A stretch of DNA of 64,000 nt, taken from assembly GCA_043775355.1 (NCBI GenBank), contig JAYVSL010000034.1, positions 1 through 64,000 of the forward strand, in the 5' to 3' direction. The notes below the pieces were generated by a model. That model did no database searches. It worked only from the letters and a program-made list of their open reading frames with translations, and was not told the origin of the DNA. Made by a program: the position numbers and the translations under genes. Of this stretch, positions 23,606 to 29,920 are shown piece after piece (position 1 is the first letter of the stretch; each line of letters begins with the position of its first letter). The DNA comes from BOG-1363 sp043775355 (GTDB lineage: Bacteria > Planctomycetota > UBA11346).

Positions 23606-24519
23606 TGCTGAGCCTCCGCATCTTTCGCCGCTTCTTGCTCGCGCCAAATCTTGGCGAGTTCATCAGCCGAGCGCACGAACGCCTTAGCGAGCGCGGCATC
23701 GTCGGCTAAGTTGATGCGGTCGGCGGGCTGTGCGCCGAACAACGCGAAAGTTTCTTGAGCTTCCATAATTTTCTCCCGTGCCGCGCGGCACAACGGCAGC
23801 GCTCGACAGTAGCGACACGCTTTGGTTGATGGGGTAAGGCTTGCCCGCTCGCTCTTGCAGCGGGAAGCGATGCGGCGAACTCGCTCGCCTGCCGCAATGA
23901 GCGCCTCGGGGTCGTAAAAAGCTGAGGAAAATTCGCAGCGCCGACCCATCGCAAGGTGGACCTCGACGCCTTCGGACGGCAGCCAGCGATGCGCAGCAAG
24001 TACGCCGTAAGCCATCAACTGGACATGGTCCGCAGCCTCACCCTGTGACAGCCAGCCGGTCTTGTGGTCAATCACGATCACGCGCACAACTCGATCGCCG
24101 CGACTAATCACTAAGACGAAGTCAGCGGTGCCGCCACGAACCAAACCAAACGCTTGCCCATCAAGGTGCACCTCGGCGATGCACTCGACCCGCCCCTTGT
24201 CAGTCCACGCGCGCACCACGCCAAAAGCATAAGCAACGCATCTGCGCACGGCGTCCTGACACCACGGCTCAAGGTCACCCATGCGTTGTTCCATGCTGGC
24301 GACCGCACGCGAAGCACCGGACCAGTTGCCCCATAGTGCATCCGTCAAAACACTGGCGATCACCTCATGCCCAAGCGTGCCTTGTCGCGCAACATCGCTG
24401 GTCACGTGCTGCAATGCTGGAATAAGCGCACAGGCGCGGGCCTCCATCGTGGGACGGCCAGGGCAAAGCTCGTCAGCCTCCAGCGAGGAGGGGCGGATAA
24501 ATTCGTCCACGTTGATCAC
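23602..24519 (-). CDS. DUF2800 / PD-(D/E)xK (Cas4-like) nuclease
   Basis: A 305-residue nuclease with 'LVRGGTADFVLVI' (metal-binding Asp), 'VIVIDHKTGWLSQGE' (DxK core) and 'ADHVQLMAYGVLAA' (QxxxY), the RecB-type motifs. Near the C-terminus 'CRYCRALPLCRAA' provides Cys residues in the position of the Cas4/AddB-type iron-sulphur ligands, with a first Cys (Cys19) in the N-terminal LCPGR motif. Its neighbours are a coiled-coil protein and an annealing-type protein, so it may provide the exonuclease of a phage recombination system. Confidence 0.8.
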   Translation of the reverse strand: MINVDEFIRPSSLEADELCPGRPTMEARACALIPALQHVTSDVARQGTLGHEVIASVLTDALWGNWSGASRAVASMEQRMGDLEPWCQDAVRRCVAYAFGVVRAWTDKGRVECIAEVHLDGQAFGLVRGGTADFVLVISRGDRVVRVIVIDHKTGWLSQGEAADHVQLMAYGVLAAHRWLPSEGVEVHLAMGRRCEFSSAFYDPEALIAAGERVRRIASRCKSERASLTPSTKACRYCRALPLCRAAREKIMEAQETFALFGAQPADRINLADDAALAKAFVRSADELAKIWREQEAAKDAEAQQ

Positions 24520-25322
24520 GACCGCGCACCATTAGAGCCAGCGACTTCATAGGATTCTTGGCGAGCGCCTGGAACCGCACAGCCGGCTTTCATCAACTCG
24601 GCCACGGCCTTTTCGTCCAACGTCAACACCGGGCGACCGAACAACGAGCCGCCAGTCTTGCACGCCTCAGCAATGATCTTTGCAGGGTCATCGATTACGC
24701 AGCGCGTGCGTGTGGTGGCGCGAACCGCCGAGCGCGGGAGCGCCGAAACCATCGACACTAAGGCAACCCGAGCGATCGGAACCACCGGCAACGGAGCGGG
24801 AGCAACCGGCGCTGGTGCGGGAGTCGTCACCTCACCAAAAAGCGCCGCTTCCTCCTGGCGCACGCGTTCGGCCTCATCCGCTACGGCCTGCTGCTCTTTG
24901 CGCACGAGCTCCTGCTCCTCGCGCTGTTTGCGTGCTGCGGCTTCCGCTTCTTCTCGTTGTTTTTTTGCCTCTTCCTCGACCTTGCGGCGGTACTCTTCGC
25001 GGAACGCCAGAACCTTGCGGGCGACCTCCTGCCGCAGGGTCAGCAACGGAGCGGTTGCCTGTTTCTCCGTATCCATCAACTGTTCTTTGAGTGCGTCGAG
25101 TTGACGCGTCAAAATCAAACGGCCCTCCTTCACGTCCTTCGTGAATCCATCGACCTGGACAAACAGGGATTCCGCATTGGCGAGGCTAGCAACGTCCGTG
25201 ATCACCACTGCACGGGCGAGCCCTGCGAGTTCGTCCCGCTTCGCTACCAGCTCGACAGATAGCGCGATCAACTGAGCAGGTAGTGGATTGGTGAGGATGA
25301 CGGCGGTAGTCGTGGCGCTCAT
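24516..25322 (-). CDS. Coiled-coil recombination-module protein
   Basis: Started at 25322 (MSATTTAVILTNPLPAQL), 268 residues. Residues 80-165 form a long charged coiled coil rich in Glu/Lys/Arg, followed by a Pro/Ala-rich linker and a conserved C-terminal 'DDPAKIIAEACKTGGSLFGRPVLTLDEKAVAELMKAG'-type domain (written in pieces: Lys-rich, GRPVLTLDE). It overlaps the nuclease and annealing-protein genes, so a structural or loading role in recombination is likely. Specific function unknown. Confidence 0.6.
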   Translation of the reverse strand: MSATTTAVILTNPLPAQLIALSVELVAKRDELAGLARAVVITDVASLANAESLFVQVDGFTKDVKEGRLILTRQLDALKEQLMDTEKQATAPLLTLRQEVARKVLAFREEYRRKVEEEAKKQREEAEAAARKQREEQELVRKEQQAVADEAERVRQEEAALFGEVTTPAPAPVAPAPLPVVPIARVALVSMVSALPRSAVRATTRTRCVIDDPAKIIAEACKTGGSLFGRPVLTLDEKAVAELMKAGCAVPGARQESYEVAGSNGARS

Positions 25323-26416
25323 GGCTTCACCTCCGTCAATTCTTTGGCTGCCTGTTCCCACATGCTCAGAAGGTCCTCGATGCGTCCCGCGTCACCTTTC
25401 GCCGCGTCAAGTTGAGCCACGTCATTAGCAAACTGATCCAACTTGTTGACGGGGACATCCTTTGGTGCCACGACGCCAGCGAGCGAGCACAGACGGCTGA
25501 TAACCTTGGACCCGGCGTCCTTGCCCAGGGAGGTGTAAAGTTTGCGCGCGGCTTCGATCGCGGGATGTGCCGGCGCCTTGGGTTCTGGTTTCTTAGTCGC
25601 GGAAGCGCTCGCTGGTGGCGTGGCCTGTTCGGCCTTCGATGGCTCAACCGTGCGCGCTGCCGTGGGATCAGACTGAACCATCTCGGCGTCTCGCGCATTT
25701 GCCGCGTCAAGATGATCCTCGATCTCGTCCAGGTCTTGCGAAAAACAGTCAGACGCGGCGGTGGCGGTCAGGACCGCGTCAACCATCGCGCGCTTTTTCG
25801 CCATCTTCAAAATGGTGTTGTACTGGTCCGCAGGGTCCGGATTCTCTGCCCTCGCGGTGGGAATGGCGTCTAACTTCTTGGCCTCGGGCGTGCCTCCTTT
25901 CCATTTCTCATTGCACCCTCCGGCCTTCGGGTCGCACCAGTAACCGCCGCCATATTCTTTCTTCGACGGACGCGCCGCCAGCGTGCCACAGGATGGGCAG
26001 GGCTTGCCCGCCGCGCCACGGTAGCGGTATTTTTGCTCCAGCGTAGACGCGCTACCAACTCCCTGACCACGCATGTTGCCGGCACGGTCGTAGAGGTCGC
26101 ATGTGATCATGTACTCCCGGTGACCGTTCGGGTGATCATCTCGTTGAATCTGCAGACGCGGCGAAAGACCAAAAACAAAACACAGCTTTTCCGCGCCGCT
26201 CTTGAGGAGCGTTCGCTTGCTGATGTCATGGCCGTTCTTATCGGTGCGCTCGGTGCCGGGAATGACACCGTAATGCTCATTTTCTTTCATCACATCGCGC
26301 ATGACCTGCTGCACGAGCTGTGCAGCGCGAAGCACTTCTTGAGGAGTTGAAGCGTATGCTGTCAGCGGCGCCACATGGGACACTGTGACGGCATGGGATT
26401 CCTGGGGTAAATTCAT
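25319..26416 (-). CDS. Phage single-strand-annealing-like protein with zinc ribbon
   Basis: Started at 26416 (MNLPQESHAVTVSHV; GAAAGG upstream), 365 residues. Residues 40-150 contain 'MKENEHYGVIPGT', 'LLKSGAEKLCFVFGL' and a beta-rich segment; a CPSCG...C..C zinc ribbon follows (about 150-185); then 'ILKMAKKRAMVDAVLTATAASDCFSQDL'. This 'MAKKRA.VDAVL' helix is typical of a conserved phage/plasmid family whose members sit in recombination modules, and I infer an annealing role like that of RecT/Erf/Sak proteins. The C-terminal third is a Pro/Ala linker and a helical end domain. Confidence 0.6.
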   Translation of the reverse strand: MNLPQESHAVTVSHVAPLTAYASTPQEVLRAAQLVQQVMRDVMKENEHYGVIPGTERTDKNGHDISKRTLLKSGAEKLCFVFGLSPRLQIQRDDHPNGHREYMITCDLYDRAGNMRGQGVGSASTLEQKYRYRGAAGKPCPSCGTLAARPSKKEYGGGYWCDPKAGGCNEKWKGGTPEAKKLDAIPTARAENPDPADQYNTILKMAKKRAMVDAVLTATAASDCFSQDLDEIEDHLDAANARDAEMVQSDPTAARTVEPSKAEQATPPASASATKKPEPKAPAHPAIEAARKLYTSLGKDAGSKVISRLCSLAGVVAPKDVPVNKLDQFANDVAQLDAAKGDAGRIEDLLSMWEQAAKELTEVKP

Positions 26417-26450
26417 TAGAAACCTTTCGGGTGTTTGGGTTGTTGCCGAA

Positions 26451-26723
26451 TCAGTCGGCAGACTGGACGCGCTCAAGCGCAATCGATCCATCCTGTGCGC
26501 GAATCGCGATGAGCAAAAGACTGCGATAGTCTTTGGTTTTCTCGTCCCATTTCGCATCGGTAACGAAAAGGCGCTGGCCAATATCCATCTGGCCCTTGAG
26601 TTCGACCAGTAGCTCATCGCGCTTGGTATTTCGCTCCGTGATTTCCTGGTCAATCGCTTGCAGGTCTCGCAGGATGCTGCTCAACTTGCGGGCCTTGGGT
26701 TTTTTTTCGTGGGCGGATTCCAT
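26451..26723 (-). CDS. Hypothetical phage protein (90 aa)
   Basis: Started at 26723 (MESAHEKKPKARKLSSI; GAAAGG upstream). A 90-residue charged coiled-coil-like N-terminal half ('LRDLQAIDQEITERNTKRDELLVELKGQ' pattern of heptads) and a beta-rich end. It precedes the annealing-type gene. Function unknown. Confidence 0.6.
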   Translation of the reverse strand: MESAHEKKPKARKLSSILRDLQAIDQEITERNTKRDELLVELKGQMDIGQRLFVTDAKWDEKTKDYRSLLLIAIRAQDGSIALERVQSAD

Positions 26724-26757
26724 GTGGTGCCTTTCGGGGGTTGGGAGTTGGAAGGAT

Positions 26758-27432
26758 TTAGAGACCAGCGACGGAAAAAACGCGGGCGGCGTAGTCGCGG
26801 GCATATCTGCGGTGACGACCAGCAATCCCGGCGTGGTAAGCGGCGACGGCCTGCGACCACGAACCGGTTGCGTCATGGAGGCGCGAGAGCCACTGACGAA
26901 CAAGCGACTCAGCAAAGACTGTGTCCGAGTGAACGCGCGAGCGGCGATCATAGGCGCGTAAGTCGCGCAGGACGGCAGGCGATAGTTGCCAGGGCGACAC
27001 TTCGCCAATGTTTCCGCGTGACCAAACGCCGCGCACGTCACCAGTGCCGCGCCACGTAGTGCCGGTCTCAATTTCGGCAATCGCGGCAATGATCTGATTC
27101 GGAACTTCGACGCTGTGCGCCATCTTGAGGCAACCACCAACGGTCAACAGCAACGCGACCAAGAACCAGGCGCCGCCAGCGACACGACCGCAAAAACTCG
27201 CGGCGAATGCGTCACTAATGAAGTAAAGCCAGAGACGCCACGAGGGGCCGTAACGCTTAGCGAGGTAGCGATGGCGAGCCGCCTCAAACTTACGAATGCG
27301 ATCAAGCGCCTCGTTATCGGCTACCGTCTGATATGCTGTTTTGCAGTCAGCGCAGACGGTCGCGGGAACGTAGACGGTATTATCGCAGCCGGTAACGATG
27401 CACGCGCGGGCATACGCTTCCTCGCTCGTCAT
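26758..27432 (-). CDS. Membrane-anchored lytic transglycosylase-like protein
   Basis: A 224-residue frame from 27432 (MTSEEAYARACIVTGC). The N-terminal part has a zinc-ribbon-like C11-x4-C16-x10-C27-x2-C30, then a charged helix, a transmembrane helix (about residues 86-104), then a goose-lysozyme/SLT-like domain: 'IIAAIAEIETGTTWRG' with catalytic Glu122, 'GEVSPWQLSP', and 'SWSQAVAAYHAGIAG'. It would cleave peptidoglycan from the membrane. A fused cytoplasmic zinc ribbon is unusual. Location among early genes rather than late lysis genes is odd. The ribosome site is weak, and upstream in-frame starts exist. Confidence 0.68.
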   Translation of the reverse strand: MTSEEAYARACIVTGCDNTVYVPATVCADCKTAYQTVADNEALDRIRKFEAARHRYLAKRYGPSWRLWLYFISDAFAASFCGRVAGGAWFLVALLLTVGGCLKMAHSVEVPNQIIAAIAEIETGTTWRGTGDVRGVWSRGNIGEVSPWQLSPAVLRDLRAYDRRSRVHSDTVFAESLVRQWLSRLHDATGSWSQAVAAYHAGIAGRHRRYARDYAARVFSVAGL

Positions 27433-27499
27433 CTGGATGTCTGGCGACTTGTGACCGACTGACGCGAGTTTTTCAGAGAGAGAGATTGCAGGGTTTCGC

Positions 27500-27799
27500 T
27501 CATGCGTCACCGCCAAGGGCGCAGATACACCTGGATAGTTCTTCTCTGTCTTCGGGGCACTCGGTATCGCGTTGCCACGCCTTGAGCAATTGCAGAGTGT
27601 CAGCGATTGCCTGCTCCGGGTCTTTGATCCCCTCACACGCGTTTACGCACTTAACAGACCGCGCGATGTTCGCTCTGTCCTGGTAATAGCTTGCAGAATT
27701 ACCGCATAGAATCCCCTCCGTGCGGGCAGCATTGCATGCCATGTGATTATTGCTTGGGTCGATAATCCACGGGGTCGGGGTATGGTTGTCAGTGTCCAT
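27500..27799 (-). CDS. Conserved phage protein (99 aa)
   Basis: A 99-residue protein starting MDTDNHTPTPWIIDPSNNHM and containing 'RANIARSVKCVNACEGIKDPEQAI', a pattern shared by many early phage proteins ('HTP.PW', 'A..IV.CVNAC.GI'). Conserved across temperate phages, function unknown. TTTCC-rich DNA precedes it, with one dispersed palindrome 36 bases upstream. Confidence 0.75.
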   Translation of the reverse strand: MDTDNHTPTPWIIDPSNNHMACNAARTEGILCGNSASYYQDRANIARSVKCVNACEGIKDPEQAIADTLQLLKAWQRDTECPEDREELSRCICALGGDA

Positions 27800-27832
27800 T
27801 TTTTCCTTTGATTCGTTTTGGTTTGTTTCGGC

Positions 27833-28021
27833 TCAAGTCGCACAGGCGACTAAGTCGTCAGGTTCGGGGCGGGGTGGAGGGTTGAGAGCGCGGGCAAGCC
27901 AGAGGCGATTGATCGCAAGTTCGATGAGGAGGGCGCCAGCCTTCTCGATCGCGTCGAATTGCTCGGGCTCGGTCGGCTGGACCCACACGATGCGGCAACG
28001 AGTGCGGCGCTCTTGGGTCAC
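27833..28021 (-). CDS. Hypothetical phage protein (62 aa)
   Basis: A 62-residue protein MTQERRTRCRIVWVQPTEPE... with a helical middle 'FDAIEKAGALLIELAINRLW'. Its ATG overlaps the Cro-like gene stop. It ends inside the sixth copy of the palindrome. Function unknown. Confidence 0.55.
   Translation of the reverse strand: MTQERRTRCRIVWVQPTEPEQFDAIEKAGALLIELAINRLWLARALNPPPRPEPDDLVACAT
27835..27852. promoter_or_regulatory. Dispersed 18-bp palindrome, copy 6
   Basis: AAGTCGC, spacer ACAG, GCGACTA (one mismatch at the outermost base). It overlaps the last codons of the 62-residue protein, just upstream of the following early gene. Confidence 0.55.
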
Positions 28022-28278
28022 GGGGTCACGGGGGCCGGGGCGGGTTCGGTGACGCCGATTGCGCGTAGGTAGTCACGACGCAGGCGTGAGTTTTTCGGGA
28101 GGTGCTCGCTGCCGGGCTTCTCCCACAGGTACACGGTTACTTCGCCGCATCCGAGACGGGCGGCGAGTTTCTTTGCTCCGGTTAGGCCGGGGTACTTGCG
28201 GGCGCGGGCGGTGGCACGGGCGGTGGTGTACACTATTGAGTGTACACGAGGGCCATGGGTAGGGGTTATTTTGGTCAT
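28018..28278 (-). CDS. Cro-like early regulator
   Basis: Started at 28278 (MTKITPTHGPRVHSIVY), 86 residues. It is the first gene of the leftward early operon and diverges from the repressor. 'GAKKLAARLGCGEVTVYLWEKPGS' is a helix-turn-helix of the YdaS/Cro type, with an Arg-rich recognition region. A palindromic operator lies inside its own first codons, so it is probably controlled by, and competes with, the repressor. Confidence 0.75.
   Translation of the reverse strand: MTKITPTHGPRVHSIVYTTARATARARKYPGLTGAKKLAARLGCGEVTVYLWEKPGSEHLPKNSRLRRDYLRAIGVTEPAPAPVTP
28226..28247. promoter_or_regulatory. Immunity operator O1 (perfect palindrome)
   Basis: Arms GTGTACACT (28226-28234) and AGTGTACAC (28239-28247) with spacer ATTG. 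Perfect nine-base inverted repeat in the early codons of the Cro-like gene. Confidence 0.85.
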
Positions 28279-28285
28279 GGGCGCG

Positions 28286-28314
28286 GAACATGTACACTTT
28301 TCAGTGTACGTCAA
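28286..28314 (-). promoter_or_regulatory. Likely leftward early promoter
   Basis: On the minus strand TTGACG (plus 28309-28314) is a good -35 element. The 17-base spacer is operator O2, and the -10 position (about 28286-28291, ATGTTC) is weak. An operator between the two boxes fits direct repression in lysogeny. Confidence 0.5.
28291..28310. promoter_or_regulatory. Immunity operator O2
   Basis: Arms GTACACT (28292-28298) and AGTGTAC (28303-28309), spacer TTTC: same sequence and geometry as O1 with shorter arms. It lies between the likely -35 and -10 of the leftward early promoter, 65 bases from O1. A weaker half-related TGTGTACA follows at 28322-28329. Confidence 0.8.
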
Positions 28315-28358
28315 ACAGTTTTGTGTACATGGACAAAAAACACGCTAACGTCTAAGGT

Positions 28359-28784
28359 GTGGGACTGCCTTTTTCATTCGGGAAATTACTCCGCACGCAC
28401 CTCGCAAGAACGGGGACGAGCCAGCGTGATTTCTCGGAAAAATGCGGGTTTTCCGTAGGTCTCTTGCAATACGTACTCAAGGACAAACGGACCCCACCAC
28501 TCGATTGTTTGACACAGATGGCGACGGCCCTCGGACTGACCCCCGAAGAGTCCCGAGAGTTCCGAGAAGTCGCCCACCTCGCCCACGCTCCAGCCGAAGT
28601 CCGGTCACTGGTCAACCGCCTGCGGCTCGACGCCGCCAAAGATCGCGGTGAGTTGATCGATCTGCGCTCGCAAATCGCGACTCTCCGCAAGGAGATGGCC
28701 GACAACAAAACCGCATTCCGTGCGCTCCTTTCGGTTATTCGCGAGCGCGGCGTCAAGTTGCCGGATGGATTTGGCAATGTCTGA
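28359..28784 (+). CDS. CI-like prophage repressor
   Basis: The 141-residue product starts at a GTG (28359) and has an N-terminal helix-turn-helix ('GTSQRDFSEKCGFSVGLLQYVL') of the XRE type, a short linker and a C-terminal coiled coil (about residues 85-135) that would allow dimerisation. It lacks the LexA-type peptidase domain of lambda CI, so RecA-induced self-cleavage is not expected. It diverges from the Cro-like gene across the operators. A TAACGT about eight bases before the GTG could be the -10 of a leaderless transcript. Confidence 0.8.
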   Translation: MGLPFSFGKLLRTHLARTGTSQRDFSEKCGFSVGLLQYVLKDKRTPPLDCLTQMATALGLTPEESREFREVAHLAHAPAEVRSLVNRLRLDAAKDRGELIDLRSQIATLRKEMADNKTAFRALLSVIRERGVKLPDGFGNV

Positions 28785-28998
28785 CCATTCCGAAACAGCG
28801 CCGGGGATCTCCCCGGAGAGAGTGCCCAGGGAACTGGTGGGCACTGGATCAGCCCGGCGCTTTGGCTGCCGGGAGGCCCGCGAGGGCTTAGACATGGGTC
28901 CGTATTACCCCATTACGTTCAATTCTGCAATGCCGACTTTTAGACGTTCGTCCAACCACCGAGAGAATGTTTCACCATGCGTACAATTGCCGCACTAG
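28777..28998 (+). CDS. Possible small protein (73 aa)
   Basis: An ATG overlapping the repressor stop (ATGTCTGA) opens a 73-residue frame MSDHSETAPGISPERVP... that ends inside the lipoprotein gene. The overlap suggests coupling, but composition is Arg/Pro/Gly-rich and the C-terminus is not clearly protein-like. Confidence 0.3.
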   Translation: MSDHSETAPGISPERVPRELVGTGSARRFGCREAREGLDMGPYYPITFNSAMPTFRRSSNHRENVSPCVQLPH

Positions 28999-29633
28999 CC
29001 CTAGTCGTCTCCCTATTTTTTGTGGGATGCGCCACGACATACCGCACTTCGGAATCAGACGCGCGGTTTTCGACAGGTAATTTGTCGATCATCCGCGCCC
29101 ACGGTTGCCGCATCTCAACGAAGTCTATTGCTGGCGGAACGCACGTGAACGATTCCGGCCTATTTCTAGACCCTTTCATTGGTAAAAATATCAAAACGGG
29201 ACAAATTGAAAACGCGGGTTTTTATTTAGAGAACCTTTATGATTCAAGCTCTTTGTATGGATCACCAAATGAACTTGGGCGCGTTTCGTCCGTCGTGATA
29301 AACGTTGACGGCGAGGCGGTCCCCTTGCACTTACTGAGCGCGGACTTTACGCACAGCACAGGCGGAACGAACTACAACACAGTTGATCGATCAGTGTCGG
29401 TATCAATGCATGACCATGCCATTCTTTCGCTGACACCGGAAAAATTAGCGGCAATCATTCGGGGCAAGGAGATGGCTGCTCAAGTCATTGGATCACGTGG
29501 GAGCGTGGTCTATGAGCCAAGCGACATTTCACGAGATTTCAGAGAAAAGCTCGCGCGTTTCGGCGTTGAAATAATGAAATTAGAAGGCATCGAATTGCCA
29601 CCGCCGCCAGAAATAAAGAAGGCTGGCAAGTGA
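28977..29633 (+). CDS. Prophage lipoprotein (lysogenic conversion candidate)
   Basis: A 218-residue protein with a classic lipoprotein signal: MRTIAALALVVSLFFVGC, with lipobox FVGC and Cys18. The mature part is soluble and beta/alpha mixed, with no recognised domain. It lies between the repressor and the integrase on the lysogeny strand, so it is probably expressed from the prophage. Superinfection-exclusion lipoproteins in other temperate phages (such as Ltp of TP-J34) sit in the same place. Its DNA is more A/T-rich than the flanks. Function is inferred from context only. Confidence 0.8.
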   Translation: MRTIAALALVVSLFFVGCATTYRTSESDARFSTGNLSIIRAHGCRISTKSIAGGTHVNDSGLFLDPFIGKNIKTGQIENAGFYLENLYDSSSLYGSPNELGRVSSVVINVDGEAVPLHLLSADFTHSTGGTNYNTVDRSVSVSMHDHAILSLTPEKLAAIIRGKEMAAQVIGSRGSVVYEPSDISRDFREKLARFGVEIMKLEGIELPPPPEIKKAGK

Positions 29634-29665
29634 TAACTCAAAGAAAACACCGCAGGCTTTGAGAC

Positions 29666-29920
29666 GTGCTCACCTTCGGCCCCTACCTCCGCGCCCTCCG
29701 CCTGAAACAAGGCTGGAACCAGACCGAACTTGGCCGCAAGGTTGGCTTGTCGCAATCGCACTTTGCTAAGATCGAGCGAGACGAATATCGGCCAACATCG
29801 GAGACCGTGCGCAAGTTGGTGCGCGTCCTCGATCCGCCCGACGTGGGCCGATTCGTGCGCCTCGCTGTGATCGCATCCGCTCCGCCTGAATGGCGTGGGT
29901 ATTTCAAAGGCCGCGTGTGA
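29666..29920 (+). CDS. XRE-family regulator
   Basis: An 84-residue GTG-started helix-turn-helix protein: 'LRALRLKQGWNQTELGRKVGLSQSHFAKIERDEY' is an HTH_3 domain with the usual Q-x3-A/E-L and G-L-S-Q-S spacing. Its stop overlaps the integrase GTG, so the two are translationally linked; it may control integrase expression or excision, or bind the dispersed palindromes. Confidence 0.8.
   Translation: MLTFGPYLRALRLKQGWNQTELGRKVGLSQSHFAKIERDEYRPTSETVRKLVRVLDPPDVGRFVRLAVIASAPPEWRGYFKGRV

Noticed and set aside
26792..26798. TAGTCGC half-site in the muramidase-like gene
   Set aside because: The expected GCGACTA arm four bases on is absent; not counted among the six copies.
28605..28895. Minus-strand frame (96 aa) antisense to the CI-like repressor
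   Set aside because: Overlaps the repressor coding sequence; the repressor has a clear HTH and a coiled coil, and no independent ribosome site supports the antisense frame.
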